Assembly: GCA_023460715.1 (NCBI GenBank)
Contig: JAEWPH010000211.1
Coordinates: forward strand, 1 to 19,051
Reading direction: 5' to 3'
Length of the DNA stretch: 19,051 bases
DNA from: Pseudomonadota bacterium
GTDB taxonomy: Bacteria > Pseudomonadota > Gammaproteobacteria > Burkholderiales > Burkholderiaceae_C
Positions 1-6,004 of this stretch are shown here, piece after piece (positions within the stretch are counted from its first letter, which is position 1; every line of letters starts with the position of its first letter). Both the position numbers and the translations under genes were made by a program. Under the pieces are notes generated by a model. That model was not told where the DNA came from, did no database searches, and was given only the letters and a program-made list of their open reading frames with translations.

Positions 1-195
1 GCGGGCACCGCCAGCGGCGGCGGGGCGGCGCTGATCGCGGTGGACGGCAAGCCGGCCAAGCCTTACCGCGTGGGCGCCACGGTGGACCAGGGGCTGGTGC
101 TGCAGTCGCTGGCGCGCCGTCAGGCAAGGCTCGGACCGGCGGTGGATGGCGAGACGACGATGTCGCTGGAAATGCCGCTCAAGCGTTCGCCTTGA
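1..195 (+). CDS. Type II secretion GspC-like protein, C-terminal end (partial)
   Basis: The reading frame is open from base 1 and stops with TGA at 193-195, giving the last 64 residues of a protein whose start lies outside the window. The visible part has an Ala/Gly-rich linker followed by ALIAVDGKPAKPYRVG, a hydrophobic stretch and LVLQSLARRQARLG. This pattern is typical of the periplasmic homology region of GspC, the inner-membrane subunit that links the type II secretion inner platform to the outer-membrane secretin. The family assignment rests on recognising this motif; the membrane anchor is not in view. A GspC in an isolated position or another periplasmic protein with the same fold cannot be excluded. 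It converges with cobC, 59 bp away. Confidence 0.6.
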   Translation, partial: AGTASGGGAALIAVDGKPAKPYRVGATVDQGLVLQSLARRQARLGPAVDGETTMSLEMPLKRSP

Positions 196-206
196 CGCCA
201 TCCGCA

Positions 207-243
207 GGCCGATGACCACGCTGGTCGGCGGCTTGTTCTTTTA
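207..243 (+). terminator. Possible intrinsic terminator after the GspC-like gene
   Basis: GCC plus GACC (208-217, with a 3-nt bulge) can pair with GGTC plus GGC (223-229). The stem is followed by a T-rich but interrupted run at 234-243. It sits 12 bp after the stop of the + strand gene and before the convergent cobC end. The stem is short and the T-run imperfect, so this is tentative. Confidence 0.3.
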
Positions 244-254
244 CTTTCCCTTAC

Positions 255-854
255 TCACTTGCCCGGTTCGGCGGTGAGCGGCATGACGGTCCACGCACCA
301 TAGGCCGGGGCAGGCGCCGTCCACTCATGCGATAGCGGTTGCCGTGCAGCGCCATGGGCCATCAGCCAGCGCAGGCACCGCACCACGCCGGCGTGCGTGA
401 TCCACAACACATCCCCGCCGTGCTGCAGGGCGCTTTGGCGGGCGTCCTGCCAGGCGGCGTCCACGCGCGCCAGCATCTGCGCGAGCGATTCCCCCTGGCC
501 CGGGCGGTGCTCGCAGAAATCGGCCGCCCAGGCATCGATGTCGGCGCGGGCGATGCCACTCCAGGGGCGGCCTTCCCAGCTGCCGAAGTCCAGTTCTGCC
601 AGGCGTGTATCGGATTTGGAAAGCCAATCGGGCTGTAGTGCTTGTAAATCATGCGCCAGCAGCTCACATCTTTGTAGCGGAGAGTGGCGGATGGCGGCCC
701 AGCGCAGCGGGTGGGCTGCCACCAGCGCCTGGGCGGCCGCGCGGCTGGCCACCGCGTCAGCGGCCACATCCAGCCGGCCGTAGCAGATGCCCTCGTCCAC
801 CAGCGGGCGGGCATGCCGCGCCAGCCACAGGCAGGGGGCGGCAGGTTCGGTCAT
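255..854 (-). CDS. cobC: Alpha-ribazole phosphatase (histidine phosphatase family)
   Basis: The product has 199 residues. Members of this branch remove the phosphate from alpha-ribazole 5'-phosphate (or adenosylcobalamin 5'-phosphate) in nucleotide-loop assembly of vitamin B12, in the cytosol. The phosphatase signature LARHARP is at residues 11-17 (catalytic His14), RHSPLQR at 56-62, ELDFGSWEG at 87-95 and THAGVVRC at 153-160 with the second catalytic His154. The frame runs 71 codons further upstream, but ATG 852-854 is chosen because it overlaps the cobS stop as ATGA, which suggests translational coupling. Residues 60-80 are encoded by a diverged copy of an interspersed repeat and use codons rare here (CTA twice, AGA, TTA, CAA, GCA). 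The phosphatase fold is certain; the exact substrate rests on linkage to cobS. Confidence 0.88.
   Translation of the reverse strand: MTEPAAPCLWLARHARPLVDEGICYGRLDVAADAVASRAAAQALVAAHPLRWAAIRHSPLQRCELLAHDLQALQPDWLSKSDTRLAELDFGSWEGRPWSGIARADIDAWAADFCEHRPGQGESLAQMLARVDAAWQDARQSALQHGGDVLWITHAGVVRCLRWLMAHGAARQPLSHEWTAPAPAYGAWTVMPLTAEPGK
617..678 (-). repeat. Diverged interspersed two-hairpin repeat, copy A, inside cobC
   Basis: On the minus strand: GCTAC, 7 nt, TGAGC, 5 nt, GCGC, 9 nt, AAGCACT, then a GCCCGATTGG tail. The spacing is identical to copies B, C and D in this window; the first inverted arm has decayed. It is translated in the cobC frame as residues 60-80. Confidence 0.55.
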
Positions 855-1663
855 CGGCCGGCAGGGCCGAGCGCGAGGGCCGCGCCCAAATAGAAAGCGA
901 TCTCGCACACCTGCTGCGTGGCCCCCAGGCAGTCGCCGGTGAAGCCTTGCAGCCGGCGCGCGAACCACCGGCCCATCCACGCGGCGGCTGCGGCGCTGCA
1001 GGCCAATGCCGCCAGCAGCAGCGGCATGCCCAGCCACCACGCCACGCCCAGCAGCGCCGGCAGGCACCAGAGCGCGGCGGCCAGCAGCGAGGGGCCGGCG
1101 ATGCGGTCCGCCAGGGGCTTGCTCTTGGAGGTGGCGCTGTCGCCCACGTGGCGCAGCCGGTGCACCAGCAACAGCGGCCAGAAGCGCGACAGCACGTGCG
1201 CGCCTAGCAGGGTGGGCAGCACGACGCCCAGGCCCTGCGTGCCCAGCAGCGCCAGCAGCGCCAGCTTGGCGGCCAGCGCCAGCACCAGCGCCATGGCACC
1301 GAAGGCGCCCAGGCGCGAGTCCTTCATGATCTCCAGCGCCCGTTCGCGCTGCAGGCTGCCCCCCAGGCCATCGGCTACGTCGGCCAGCCCGTCTTCATGG
1401 AATCCGCCGGTGGCGAGCACCGTGGCGATGGTGCAGCCCACCGCGGCCACCAGCGGCGCGAAAGGCTGCGGGCCCAGCCCGGCGTGGAGCGCCAGGTAGG
1501 CGATCACCCCCACCGTGCCCACCAGCCAACCCACGCCTGGAAAGTGCCCCGCGCTGGCCCGCAGCATGGCCGGGCTGTAGCCCACCCACTGCGCCAGCCG
1601 GCCCGTGACCGGCAGACGGGTGAAGAACTGCACCGCAAGCAGGAAATGGCGCAGGGCCGTCAT
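851..1663 (-). CDS. cobS: Adenosylcobinamide-GDP ribazoletransferase (cobalamin synthase)
   Basis: A 270-residue polytopic inner-membrane protein of usual family length. It joins adenosylcobinamide-GDP to alpha-ribazole or its phosphate, the last assembly step of the B12 nucleotide loop. The N-terminus (AVQFFTRLPV, residues 10-19) and the acidic Mg-binding motif GFHEDGLADVADGLGG (residues 87-102, with Glu90, Asp91, Asp95 and Asp98) are family hallmarks. Several hydrophobic segments follow, including 50-85 and about 120-150. The start ATG at 1661-1663 is the first in frame. The gene overlaps cobC by 4 bp and lies 71 bp after ilvA on the same strand; that gap is almost filled by repeat copy B. 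No cobalamin riboswitch is seen next to it. Confidence 0.95.
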   Translation of the reverse strand: MTALRHFLLAVQFFTRLPVTGRLAQWVGYSPAMLRASAGHFPGVGWLVGTVGVIAYLALHAGLGPQPFAPLVAAVGCTIATVLATGGFHEDGLADVADGLGGSLQRERALEIMKDSRLGAFGAMALVLALAAKLALLALLGTQGLGVVLPTLLGAHVLSRFWPLLLVHRLRHVGDSATSKSKPLADRIAGPSLLAAALWCLPALLGVAWWLGMPLLLAALACSAAAAAWMGRWFARRLQGFTGDCLGATQQVCEIAFYLGAALALGPAGR

Positions 1664-1670
1664 GGGGTGG

Positions 1671-1730
1671 TTGCTATGTAAATAATAGCTGTATGCGCTG
1701 ATGGATCAAACGCTGGAGGCCTATTTTGCT
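1671..1730 (+). repeat. Interspersed two-hairpin repeat, copy B
   Basis: It reads GCTAT (1673-1677), 7 nt, ATAGC (1685-1689), 5 nt, GCGC (1695-1698), 9 nt, AAACGCT (1708-1714), then GGAGGCCTATTTTG. The first arm is a perfect 5-bp hairpin and the second a GCG/CGC hairpin. The copy fills nearly all of the ilvA-cobS gap (1664-1734). There is no adjacent T-run of the kind an intrinsic terminator needs. Confidence 0.75.
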
Positions 1731-1734
1731 CTCG

Positions 1735-3300
1735 TCAATCCGCCTGGGCCTGCAGGAACAGGCGATAGGCCGGGTTCAGCGTTTCCTCGACGTACGGATA
1801 GCCCAGCGTCTCCAGGAAGGCCTCGAACGCCGCCGTGTCCTCCGGCGGCACCTGCATGCCGACGAGGATGCGGCCGTAGTCCGCGCCCTGGTTGCGGTAG
1901 TGGAACAGGCTGATGTTCCAGGTCGGCTGCATCAGGCTGAGGAATTTCAGCAGCGCGCCGGGCCGCTCCGGGAAGGTGAAGCGCATCAGGCGCTCGTCCT
2001 GCGCCAGCGCCGAGCGGCCGCCCACCAGGTGGCGCAGGTGCTCCTTGGCCAGTTCGTCGTGCGTGAGGTCCAGCGCCTCGAAGCCGTTGCGCACGAAGTC
2101 CTGTGCGATGCGCTCCGAGCCGCCCTTGCCGGTGGTGGTCACGCCCACGAACACATGGGCACGACGGGCGTCGTTGATGCGGTAGTTGAACTCGGTCACG
2201 TTGCGCGTGCTGCCGGGCAGGGCGCCGACCACCTCGCAAAAGCGCCGGAAGCTGCCACGCTCCTCGGGGATGGTGACGGCCAACAGCGCCTCGCGCTCCT
2301 CGCCCACCTCGGCACGCTCGGCCACGAAGCGCAGCCGGTCGAAATTCATGTTGGCGCCGCACAGGATGGCGGCATAGGTCTCGCCCTGCGTCTGGTGCGT
2401 GTCCACGTACTGCTTGATGGCCGCCACCGCCAGTGCGCCGGCGGGCTCCACGATGCTGCGCGTGTCCACGAAGATGTCCTTGATCGCCGCGCAAACGGCG
2501 TCGGTGTCCACCAGCACGAAGTCGTCCACCAGGCCGCTGGCGACGCGGAAGGTCTCCTCACCCACCAGCTTCACGGCCGTGCCGTCGGAGAACAATCCCA
2601 CGTCCGGCAACTGCACCCGCTGCTGCGCGCGCACGGACTGGGCCATGGCGTCGGAGTCGTTCATCTGCACGCCGATCACCTTGATGTCAGGGCGCACGGC
2701 CTTGATGTAGTTGGCCACGCCCGAGATCAGCCCGCCGCCGCCGATGGCGACGAACACCGCGTCCAGCCGCGCGCTGCCCAGCCGCTGCACCTGGCGCAGG
2801 ATCTCCATGGCAATCGTGCCCTGGCCCGCGATCACGTCCGGATCATCGAACGGATGCACGAAGGTGAGGCTCTGCTCCTGCTGCAAACGGGCGGCGTGCT
2901 CGTAGGCGTCGGAGTAGCTGTCGCCGTGCAGCACCACATCGCCGCCCAGTGTCTTGACGGCGTCGATCTTGAGCTGCGGCGTGGTCGTCGGCATGACCAC
3001 CACGGCGCGGGTGCCCAGCTTGCTCGCACTCATCGCCACGCCCTGCGCGTGGTTGCCGGCCGAGGCGCAGATCACGCCTTTCTTCAACTGCTCTGGCGAC
3101 AGGTGCGCCATCTTGTTGTAAGCGCCGCGCAGCTTGAAGCTGAACACCGGCTGCTGGTCTTCGCGCTTGAGCAGCACCTGGTTGCCCAGCCGCCGGCTCA
3201 GCGCCTGGGCGGGCTGCAGGTCGGATTCCACGGCCACGTCGTAGACGCGCGCGGTCAGGATCTTCTTGAGGTAGTCGGACGGCGAGAGAGGCTGGGTCAT
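1735..3300 (-). CDS. ilvA: Threonine ammonia-lyase, biosynthetic type
   Basis: A 521-residue PLP enzyme that converts threonine to 2-oxobutanoate and ammonia, the entry step of isoleucine synthesis in the cytosol. The PLP lysine is in SFKLRGAYNKM (Lys56), the serine-binding/asparagine loop is SAGNHAQGVA (80-89), and the phosphate-binding glycine loop is AIGGGGLISG (185-194). Two ACT-like regulatory repeats occupy roughly 337-410 and 435-515. That is the long, normally isoleucine-inhibited form and not the short catabolic form. The frame extends 90 codons upstream, but ATG 3298-3300 gives the family N-terminus (MTQPLSPSDYLKKILTARVY). The upstream extension would also run back through a terminator hairpin. 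A TATGAT -10 box lies about 46 bp upstream. Confidence 0.96.
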   Translation of the reverse strand: MTQPLSPSDYLKKILTARVYDVAVESDLQPAQALSRRLGNQVLLKREDQQPVFSFKLRGAYNKMAHLSPEQLKKGVICASAGNHAQGVAMSASKLGTRAVVVMPTTTPQLKIDAVKTLGGDVVLHGDSYSDAYEHAARLQQEQSLTFVHPFDDPDVIAGQGTIAMEILRQVQRLGSARLDAVFVAIGGGGLISGVANYIKAVRPDIKVIGVQMNDSDAMAQSVRAQQRVQLPDVGLFSDGTAVKLVGEETFRVASGLVDDFVLVDTDAVCAAIKDIFVDTRSIVEPAGALAVAAIKQYVDTHQTQGETYAAILCGANMNFDRLRFVAERAEVGEEREALLAVTIPEERGSFRRFCEVVGALPGSTRNVTEFNYRINDARRAHVFVGVTTTGKGGSERIAQDFVRNGFEALDLTHDELAKEHLRHLVGGRSALAQDERLMRFTFPERPGALLKFLSLMQPTWNISLFHYRNQGADYGRILVGMQVPPEDTAAFEAFLETLGYPYVEETLNPAYRLFLQAQAD

Positions 3301-3345
3301 AAGGCGGTCGGCAGGCACACGACCTGCAAGGCGGGCGGGGCGCTC

Positions 3346-3351
3346 ATCATA
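3346..3351 (-). promoter_or_regulatory. Possible -10 box of the ilvA promoter
   Basis: TATGAT on the minus strand (5 of 6 to the sigma-70 consensus) would start transcription about 40 nt before the ilvA ATG. It lies downstream of the minus-strand terminator at 3391-3426, as an independent ilvA promoter should. No good -35 box is seen at 17 nt, so confidence is low. Confidence 0.3.
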
Positions 3352-3390
3352 GGCGCAGGGCGTCGGACCGCCTTGCGCGAAGTCCAAGGC

Positions 3391-3426
3391 AAAAAAAACG
3401 GCCCCAAACCGTGAGGCTTGGGGCCG
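3391..3426 (-). terminator. Strong intrinsic terminator upstream of ilvA
   Basis: A perfect 9-bp inverted repeat, CGGCCCCAA (3399-3407) and TTGGGGCCG (3418-3426), is extended by two G:C pairs inside to a GTGA tetraloop. Read on the minus strand the hairpin is followed by eight T residues (A at 3391-3398 on the + strand). The + strand lacks a T-run on its far side, so it acts leftward. No minus-strand protein gene ends here, so it must end a non-coding transcript or attenuate ilvA. Confidence 0.85.
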
Positions 3427-3493
3427 AATCCATCCTTTGAGGAGATGGAGGAGACAATCAGCGCGCCGGAACCGTGTGGTGCCTAGCGCATGG
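3391..3493 (-). ncRNA. Candidate small RNA with CU-rich anti-Shine-Dalgarno stretch
   Basis: The unit is about 100 nt on the minus strand, ending at the strong terminator at 3391-3426. Just before the hairpin it carries GTCTCCTCCATCTCCTC (complement of 3439-3455). The two CUCC-type blocks are complementary to Shine-Dalgarno sequences. A weak promoter can be drawn upstream (GATACACT at 3499-3506, TTGCTG at 3525-3530). There is no credible short leader peptide: the nearest ATG reads ATG CGC TAG. The 5' end is approximate. The alternative is an untranslated leader or attenuator of ilvA, although ilvA seems to have its own -10 box after the terminator. Rfam holds a betaproteobacterial toxic sRNA family; whether this belongs to it cannot be told from here. 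Confidence 0.5.
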
Positions 3494-3590
3494 ACGCAAG
3501 TGTATCGCAAGGGATGCTGCGATGCAGCAAAATCAGCGTTGACGCAGGCCAAGCGGCCCGTTTTCATCAATTCTTTTGGGAAAAAACAAC

Positions 3591-4040
3591 ATGGAATGCA
3601 CCGTCAGCTGGACCGGCAACGCCGGCACGCGCTCGGGAATGGGTTTTGTCGCAGAAACCGGAAGCGGTCACGTCCTGGCGATGGATGGTGCCCCGGACGC
3701 CGCCAACCCGGCCAACGGCGGGCAGAACCTCGCCCCGCGCCCCATGGAAACGGTGCTGGCCGGCACGGGTGGCTGCACGGCCTACGACGTGGTGCTGATC
3801 CTCAAGCGTGGGCGCCATGACGTGCGGGGGTGCAGCGTCAAGCTGACATCGGAGCGTGCCGACACCGATCCCAAGGTCTTCACCAAGATCCACATGCAGT
3901 TCGTCTTCACGGGCCGCAACATCCCTGCAGCGGCGGTGGAACGCGCCATCGCCATGAGCCACGACAAGTACTGCTCGGCCAGCATCATGCTGGGCAAGAC
4001 GGCAGAGATCACGACGGGCTTTGAGATCGTCGAGGCGTGA
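3591..4040 (+). CDS. OsmC/Ohr-family protein
   Basis: The product has 149 residues. The OsmC/Ohr fold includes thiol peroxidases that reduce organic hydroperoxides, as well as uncharacterised YhfA-like members; it is a soluble dimer. The two reactive cysteines are visible: Cys62 in LAGTGGCTAYDV, at the start of the long central helix, and Cys128 in SHDKYCSASIML. The C-terminal strand TAEITTGFEIVE is also typical. A TTG codon at 3576 would add five residues, but ATG 3591 gives the normal N-terminus (MECTVSWTGN). The Shine-Dalgarno sequence is weak (GGGA at 3578-3581). Transcription is divergent from ilvA and the candidate sRNA. The sequence (PMETVLAGTGGCTAYDV) looks more like the YhfA-type branch than classical Ohr, so peroxidase activity is not assured. 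Confidence 0.88.
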   Translation: MECTVSWTGNAGTRSGMGFVAETGSGHVLAMDGAPDAANPANGGQNLAPRPMETVLAGTGGCTAYDVVLILKRGRHDVRGCSVKLTSERADTDPKVFTKIHMQFVFTGRNIPAAAVERAIAMSHDKYCSASIMLGKTAEITTGFEIVEA

Positions 4041-4187
4041 CTGGCAGCCATCTCGGTCAGATGTGCAATCAAAACAGGAGCGGCGCCGCCACGCAGGGCA
4101 ACGAAAATGACAGTTTTGCGGCACTGAGTCGACTGTTGCTGTAGGGCAACGGAAAACGCGTTTGGACCGGAATCTAAGGGATTTTCT

Positions 4188-4216
4188 TTGCGAAACCTGC
4201 GTGCGTCTGTTGGAAT
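4188..4216 (+). promoter_or_regulatory. Possible sigma-70 promoter of the porin gene
   Basis: TTGCGA (4188-4193) and TGGAAT (4211-4216) are separated by 17 bp and would give a leader of about 105 nt before the porin ATG. Each box matches the consensus only partly (TTGCGA 4 of 6, TGGAAT 4 of 6). It is the best-spaced pair I found in 4041-4327, but is a guess. A GTTGC/GCAAC hairpin lies at 4135-4150. Confidence 0.3.
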
Positions 4217-4327
4217 AAGCAGAACTTCCCCACCAGGAGGTTGGCCCGGGGACCGGCAAGGAGACGATGCGAGCATCCAAAGTCCTAGCAATCCGGCGCC
4301 CTCTGTTTAACCTTGGAGTAACTCGTA

Positions 4328-5386
4328 ATGAAAAAATCTCTGATTGCCCTGGCTGTGCTGGCTGCTTCCGGCGCTGCAATGGCTCAATCGTCCGTGACGC
4401 TGTTCGGTATCGTCGACACCGGCGTTGCTTACGTGAACAACGTTAACGCAGCTGGTGACAACAACTACGGCCTGTCCACGAGCGGCAACGCTACCAGCCG
4501 TCTGGGCTTCCGCGGCGTTGAAGATCTGGGTGGCGGTCTGAAGGCCGGCTTCTGGCTCGAAGGCGAAATCTTCGGTGACGACGGCAACGGCAACGCCGGC
4601 TTCGACTTCCGTCGCCGCTCCACGCTGAGCCTGACTGGTGGTTTCGGTGAAGTCCGTCTGGGCCGTGACCAAACCGCTGGCTACAACAAGACCAGCTCCT
4701 ACGACCTGTTCGGCCAAACCGGCATCGGCCAATTCATGGGCTGGCGCGCCTGGACCGGCGTGGCAAGCACGACCGCTGGTTCCGCCATCAACGACGCTAG
4801 CAACATCCGTTCTAGCAACATCGTCAGCTACTACACGCCTAACCTGAGCGGCTTCACCGGCGGCATCAGCTACGGCTTCGACGAGCAAGTCGCTGGCAAG
4901 GCTGGCCGTTACGTTGGCGGCAACGTGGCCTATGACAACGGCCCCCTGAGCGTGGCCCTGTCGTACGACCAACGCGAACTGAACGACACGTCTTCGCGTG
5001 ACACCCTGACGTTCGGTGGTTCGTACAACCTGACCGTTGCCAAGATCAACGCGATCCTGCAACAGTCGAAGTACGACATCCCCGGCGCTTCGGATGCCAA
5101 GTTCAACGCCTACGCCCTGGGCGCTTCGCTGCCCGTCGGCGCTGGCGAGTTCAAGGTGCAGTACGCTCTGTACGACCAAAAGGCCATCGACTCCAAGGCT
5201 CACCAGATCTCTCTGGGCTATGTCCACAACCTGTCCAAGCGCACCGCTGTGTACGGCAACGTGGCATACCTGAAGAACAAGGACCGTTCCAACCTGGCCC
5301 TGCAAGCTAAGAACCTGAGCACCACGGGTCCTGGCGCTGGTGAAAACCAGACCGGCGTGCAAGTTGGTATCCGTCACGCTTTCTAA
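4328..5386 (+). CDS. General porin, Omp32 type (outer-membrane beta-barrel)
   Basis: The preprotein has 352 residues. A Sec signal peptide (MKKSLIALAVLAASGAAMA, cleavage after Ala19) precedes a mature chain starting QSSVTLFGIVD, the standard start of betaproteobacterial trimeric 16-strand porins. The protein ends in ...GVQVGIRHAF, with the terminal Phe recognised by the Bam machinery. Landmarks are SRLGFRGVEDLGGGLKAGFW and FDFRRRSTLSLTGGFGEVRLG; such arginine clusters line the constriction of the anion-selective Delftia Omp32. The mature length of about 333 fits that family. Codons favour GCT, CGT and AAC over the GC-rich alternatives used by neighbours, which indicates very high expression. 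GGAG at 4313-4316 is the ribosome binding site. The gene is monocistronic, with its own terminator. Confidence 0.95.
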   Translation: MKKSLIALAVLAASGAAMAQSSVTLFGIVDTGVAYVNNVNAAGDNNYGLSTSGNATSRLGFRGVEDLGGGLKAGFWLEGEIFGDDGNGNAGFDFRRRSTLSLTGGFGEVRLGRDQTAGYNKTSSYDLFGQTGIGQFMGWRAWTGVASTTAGSAINDASNIRSSNIVSYYTPNLSGFTGGISYGFDEQVAGKAGRYVGGNVAYDNGPLSVALSYDQRELNDTSSRDTLTFGGSYNLTVAKINAILQQSKYDIPGASDAKFNAYALGASLPVGAGEFKVQYALYDQKAIDSKAHQISLGYVHNLSKRTAVYGNVAYLKNKDRSNLALQAKNLSTTGPGAGENQTGVQVGIRHAF

Positions 5387-5420
5387 TTGCTTGCTGGCCT
5401 AGCCAGCTTGAGTTAGACCA

Positions 5421-5452
5421 AAACCGCAGCCTTTGGGCTGCGGTTTTTTTTT
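5421..5452 (+). terminator. Intrinsic terminator of the porin gene
   Basis: AAACCGCAGCC (5421-5431) pairs perfectly with GGCTGCGGTTT (5436-5446) around a TTTG loop, followed by an uninterrupted T-run to 5452. It begins 34 bp after the porin stop. A second small hairpin (GCTGGC/GCCAGC, about 5393-5407) lies between stop and terminator. Confidence 0.95.
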
Positions 5453-6004
5453 GCCCTGATGGGCGGGGTAGCGCCTCGACGCGGGTGGTGCATTCCGGGT
5501 CCGTGGCCGTCGCGCGAAGTCCTTGCCAGGGCGGTTTACCGCCGCAAGGTTGTGGGGCGTCTTCAAGGGCTGAGAGCCGGCCCCAGTGCTCTTCATGGCG
5601 GAAGGTGGGGCCGATCAATCCGGCGCATGTTCGGGCGCCGCGTTTCCTGCGTGGATTCCACGCGCGGGATACCCCGCTTTTTCCGTGCAGGCTGGGCGAG
5701 GCGGCAGCCCGCCTTTTGCCGACGGGCCGAGTCACCCCCATGCCATTTGGCGCGATCAACGCAGAGCGCTCTGCTGATTGGATCTGCCCCGGGCAAGAGG
5801 AGGGGCAGCGCGCAGCCCGCCTTCTCCGGTTTGAACCCCGATGCGGAATCAAGACATCGCCAATGGTGGCACCAAGCTTGCATTCACGGCGGCACATGCA
5901 GGGGCTGTTCGTGTCGCCGAAAGCGGGGTGTCCTCAGGGAATCCCCGTGGACCTTCCGGCGCGCGCTGCTGCAATAGTCCCCACTTTTCATCCAGGGAGG
6001 TTCC
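5453..6004 (+). other. Structured 550-bp stretch without a convincing gene, upstream of dppA1
   Basis: No frame here shows a recognisable protein or sustained codon bias. The stretch does hold several self-complementary segments. CCTTGC/GCAAGG with inner GCGGT/ACCGC lies at 5521-5549. Two hairpins in tandem, GCGTGG/CCACGC (5649-5663) and GCGGG/CCCGC (5664-5677), are followed by five T. A perfect 14-bp palindrome GCAGAGCGCTCTGC lies at 5761-5774, and CTGCCCC/GGGGCAG at 5784-5808. The 12-mer GCAGCCCGCCTT occurs twice (5704-5715 and 5812-5823). The dpp promoter must lie here or further upstream; I could not place it. Confidence 0.5.
5649..5682 (+). terminator. Possible weak terminator or attenuator upstream of dppA1
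   Basis: Two adjacent hairpins, GCGTGG-ATT-CCACGC (5649-5663) and GCGGG-ATAC-CCCGC (5664-5677), are followed by TTTTT (5678-5682). They lie 322 bp before dppA1 on the same strand and no coding gene ends here. They could end a short non-coding transcript or attenuate the operon. Confidence 0.35.

Noticed and set aside
851..1067. Longer cobC product starting 71 codons upstream
   Set aside because: It would lie entirely within cobS in another frame. The ATGA overlap start gives a normal family N-terminus.
1726..3414. A 562-codon open frame on the + strand antisense to ilvA
   Set aside because: It is His/Val/Gly-rich composition with no domain, a typical GC-rich shadow. ilvA carries all expected motifs.
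4307..5377. A 356-codon open frame on the minus strand across the whole porin gene
   Set aside because: It mirrors the porin codon pattern in an opposite frame, has no family resemblance or ribosome binding site, and the porin itself is unmistakable. It is a by-product of strong codon bias.
5569..5576. CTGAGA motif as a possible TPP riboswitch core upstream of dppA1
   Set aside because: The second conserved TPP segment (GAACCTGAT-type) and supporting helices are absent and the downstream genes do not concern thiamine.
5307..5897. A 196-codon minus-strand frame in the porin-dppA1 gap
   Set aside because: It reads through the porin terminator (giving a KKTAAQRLRFW-like tail), is Arg/Pro-rich without conserved character, and has no good start.
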